DNA of 8,493 bases from assembly GCA_946478965.1 (NCBI GenBank), contig CAMLDQ010000083.1:1-8493 (forward strand), in the 5' to 3' direction. Both the position numbers and the translations under genes were made by a program. Within the stretch, counting starts at the first letter, position 1. Each line of letters begins with the position of its first letter. Shown piece after piece: positions 6,914 through 8,493 of this stretch. This DNA comes from an uncultured Methylobacillus sp. (GTDB lineage: Bacteria; Pseudomonadota; Gammaproteobacteria; Burkholderiales; Methylophilaceae). The notes beneath the pieces are model-generated. The model saw nothing but the letters and a program-made list of their open reading frames with translations. It was not told the origin of the DNA and made no database searches.

Positions 6914-7393
6914 TCAGGCGCTGTTTTTCGGGTCGGTACCGATCACGCCCGACGAAACGAGAAATTGCCACAGCAACACTCCGCTCAGGCTGGGCAGGAA
7001 GTAACCCCAGCCGAGCGGCGCGTAGCCGGCGAACAGCTTGATGATGAGCAGTGTGGCCTGGGCGATCAGCAGCAGCAGCAGCACGTAAATCGCCTGCTGC
7101 CAGGCGCTGAACAGTACCAGCCGGCGCTGGTAATGAACCGCCAGGAACCCGGTCAGGCAGTAGGCCAGCGCATTCTGGCCGAACAGGCTGCCACTGGCGA
7201 TGTCGATCAACAGCCCCATGCTCCAGGCGGTGCCGACGTTGCAGAGATTGGGTGCGCGCAGCATCCAATACAACAGTGTGACCAGGACAAAATCCGGGCG
7301 CAGCATCAGGCCGAAACCCGCCCATGGCAACAGGTAGAGCATGAATGCCCCGAGCAGGGCCAGGTAGATTTCCTTAATGCTTACGGGGCGCAT
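6914..7393 (-). CDS. mreD: MreD, rod-shape-determining membrane protein
   Basis: A small integral inner-membrane protein of the elongasome, 159 residues, the usual size for MreD. Hydropathy by eye gives about five membrane segments. The family-typical stretch RPDFVLVTLLYW at 32-43 is followed by NVGTAWSMGLLIDIASGSLFG at about 52-72 (a conserved Gly/Asp-rich segment) and QNALAYCLTGFLA. The ATG at 7393 lies 20 bases inside the end of mreC; no usable in-frame start is found nearer the mreC stop, so the overlap appears real and suggests coupling to mreC. The TGA is 13 bases upstream of mrdA. Identity is also supported by its place between mreC and mrdA, since MreD sequences are poorly conserved. 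Confidence 0.93.
   Translation of the reverse strand: MRPVSIKEIYLALLGAFMLYLLPWAGFGLMLRPDFVLVTLLYWMLRAPNLCNVGTAWSMGLLIDIASGSLFGQNALAYCLTGFLAVHYQRRLVLFSAWQQAIYVLLLLLIAQATLLIIKLFAGYAPLGWGYFLPSLSGVLLWQFLVSSGVIGTDPKNSA
7067..7081 (-). repeat. (CTG)5 trinucleotide run in mreD
   Basis: Five CAG units on the plus strand are read as CTG and encode five consecutive leucines in the membrane segment IYVLLLLLIAQ of MreD. It is a second instance of the same simple-sequence tract seen in rodA. Confidence 0.75.
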
Positions 7394-8285
7394 GGCGATT
7401 GGCGGATGTCGAGTGAGGTTCTTCGATGACGACCACGGATGGCGGCATCGTGTCGGCCTGAGGGATCAGCAGCACTTGCCGGTGGCTCTCTATGCCAGCG
7501 GTAGGCGTGCAGGCGATTTGGGCAAAGGGCGAACTGCCAGTGCGGTTGATGTGGGAGACCATGGCGACGGCGAGACCGGACGGATAGACGCCGTCGATCC
7601 CCGAAGTGACCAGCTTGTCACCTTCCTGAATGTCGACATTGACCGGCAGGTAAGGCAAGTCGATGGCGTTGGCGCGGCTGTTGCCGAAGGCAATCGCGCG
7701 CATGCCGGTTCGTTCGATCTGTATGGGTACGGCGAGATCCTTGTCGGTCACCAGCGTGACTTCGCTGCTGAACGGGTAGACCTGGGTAACCTGGCCGACC
7801 ACGCCGGCCTCGTCGATGACCGCCTGCCCCGGCTTGATGCCCTGGCGGGCGCCGAGATTGACGACCACCTTGTGGGTAAACGGGTCGCGTCCGGTATGTA
7901 CTATTTCCCCCATTCTGGTGGCAGGGGGAAGGGAAGGCAGGGTGCCGAGCAGGCTACGCAAATGCGTGTTTTCTGCTTCCAGTGTGCGAAAGCGCTGCAG
8001 GTCGGCACTCTGGCGCAGCGTCAGGGCATGCATTTCCTGGTTCTCGCGCACCAGGCGACTTTGAGTGGAGATGTATTCGCCCGTGTAGCGGAATGCGGCT
8101 GCCGGAGCATTGGCAATCACTTCCAGCGGATGCAGCAGGGCAGCAATGCCTTGCCGGATTTCGGTCAGGTAGTGGAGGCGGGCATCCACCGCCATCAGTG
8201 AAATGGATACGGCGGCGAAGAAGGTGAGCCGTGCGAGCGGGCTCGGACCCCGAACAAAGAATGCCGGGGGAGTCTGGTGCTCCAT
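7374..8285 (-). CDS. mreC: MreC, rod-shape-determining periplasmic scaffold
   Basis: A bitopic inner-membrane protein that forms periplasmic filaments and activates PBP2/RodA. The 303-residue product starts with a short cytoplasmic stretch (FFVRGPSPLARL, typical of MreC), one membrane segment at about 18-34, and a coiled-coil helix at about 70-115 rich in Leu, Gln and Glu. The two beta domains follow, with family motifs DPFTHKVVVNLGARQGIKPG at 134-153, EAGVVGQV at 159-166, and LVTSGIDGVYPSGLAVAMV at 225-243. I chose the ATG at 8285 because the MreC homology begins there. A GTG at 8297 would add four residues and has GAAGGG 11 bases upstream, so it remains possible. The TAA falls 20 bases inside mreD. 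The 34 bases to mreB show no terminator, so it should be on the same transcript. Confidence 0.95.
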   Translation of the reverse strand: MEHQTPPAFFVRGPSPLARLTFFAAVSISLMAVDARLHYLTEIRQGIAALLHPLEVIANAPAAAFRYTGEYISTQSRLVRENQEMHALTLRQSADLQRFRTLEAENTHLRSLLGTLPSLPPATRMGEIVHTGRDPFTHKVVVNLGARQGIKPGQAVIDEAGVVGQVTQVYPFSSEVTLVTDKDLAVPIQIERTGMRAIAFGNSRANAIDLPYLPVNVDIQEGDKLVTSGIDGVYPSGLAVAMVSHINRTGSSPFAQIACTPTAGIESHRQVLLIPQADTMPPSVVVIEEPHSTSANRHAPRKH

Positions 8286-8319
8286 CGGGGACGGCACGTT
8301 AGGCGTGGCCCTTCAGGAA

Positions 8320-8493
<174 letters not shown>

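Noticed and set aside
7377..8201. Plus-strand open frame (274 codons) opposite mreC
   Set aside because: It is a shadow of MreC with no family features of its own.
8286..8319. Possible promoter or terminator between mreB and mreC
   Set aside because: The 34 bases hold no hairpin with a T run and no recognisable -35/-10 pair; only a weak GAAGGG purine run is present.

Overview
The window is one tightly packed, entirely minus-strand cluster of cell-shape and peptidoglycan genes that runs into lipoate synthesis. In transcription order (right to left) it reads: mreB (3' end only), mreC, mreD, mrdA (PBP2), rodA, rlpA, dacA, a D-amino-acid aminotransferase (dat), ybeD (DUF493), lipB, and the first 23 codons of a short-signal-peptide protein cut by the left edge. 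Every gene was assigned by reading family motifs in the translations. No RNA genes, mobile elements, CRISPR arrays or intergenic stretches over 34 bases are present. No promoter or terminator is visible, so the window looks like the interior of an operon that starts upstream of mreB, off the right edge.

The organism is most likely a Gram-negative betaproteobacterium (a Nitrosomonadales/Gallionellaceae-type lineage is my guess). Reasons: GC-rich coding, an outer-membrane lipoprotein (RlpA), and gene order. The mrdA-rodA-rlpA-dacA-ybeD-lipB order is the one found in E. coli, but here it is joined directly to mreBCD, an arrangement I associate with betaproteobacteria. The lineage call rests on memory of gene order, not on a search.

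Right part (about 3880-8493): the elongasome. MreB/MreC/MreD are the scaffold, RodA is the SEDS glycosyltransferase and PBP2 its transpeptidase partner. Middle (about 960-3880): RlpA, a septal lytic transglycosylase; DacA, which trims the terminal D-Ala from stem peptides; and a cytoplasmic aminotransferase with the residues diagnostic for D-amino acids, which could turn D-Ala into D-Glu for new wall precursor. Left part (1-965): YbeD, LipB octanoyltransferase, and the truncated unknown in the place where lipA might be expected.

Junctions are overlaps or gaps of 13 bases or less except mreB-mreC (34 bases), and most starts lack a clear Shine-Dalgarno sequence, so translational coupling is likely. 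I found no undescribed system. The items most worth a second look are a duplicated Gly-rich, two-cysteine loop in DacA, the dat gene inserted between dacA and ybeD, and the identity of the gene after lipB.
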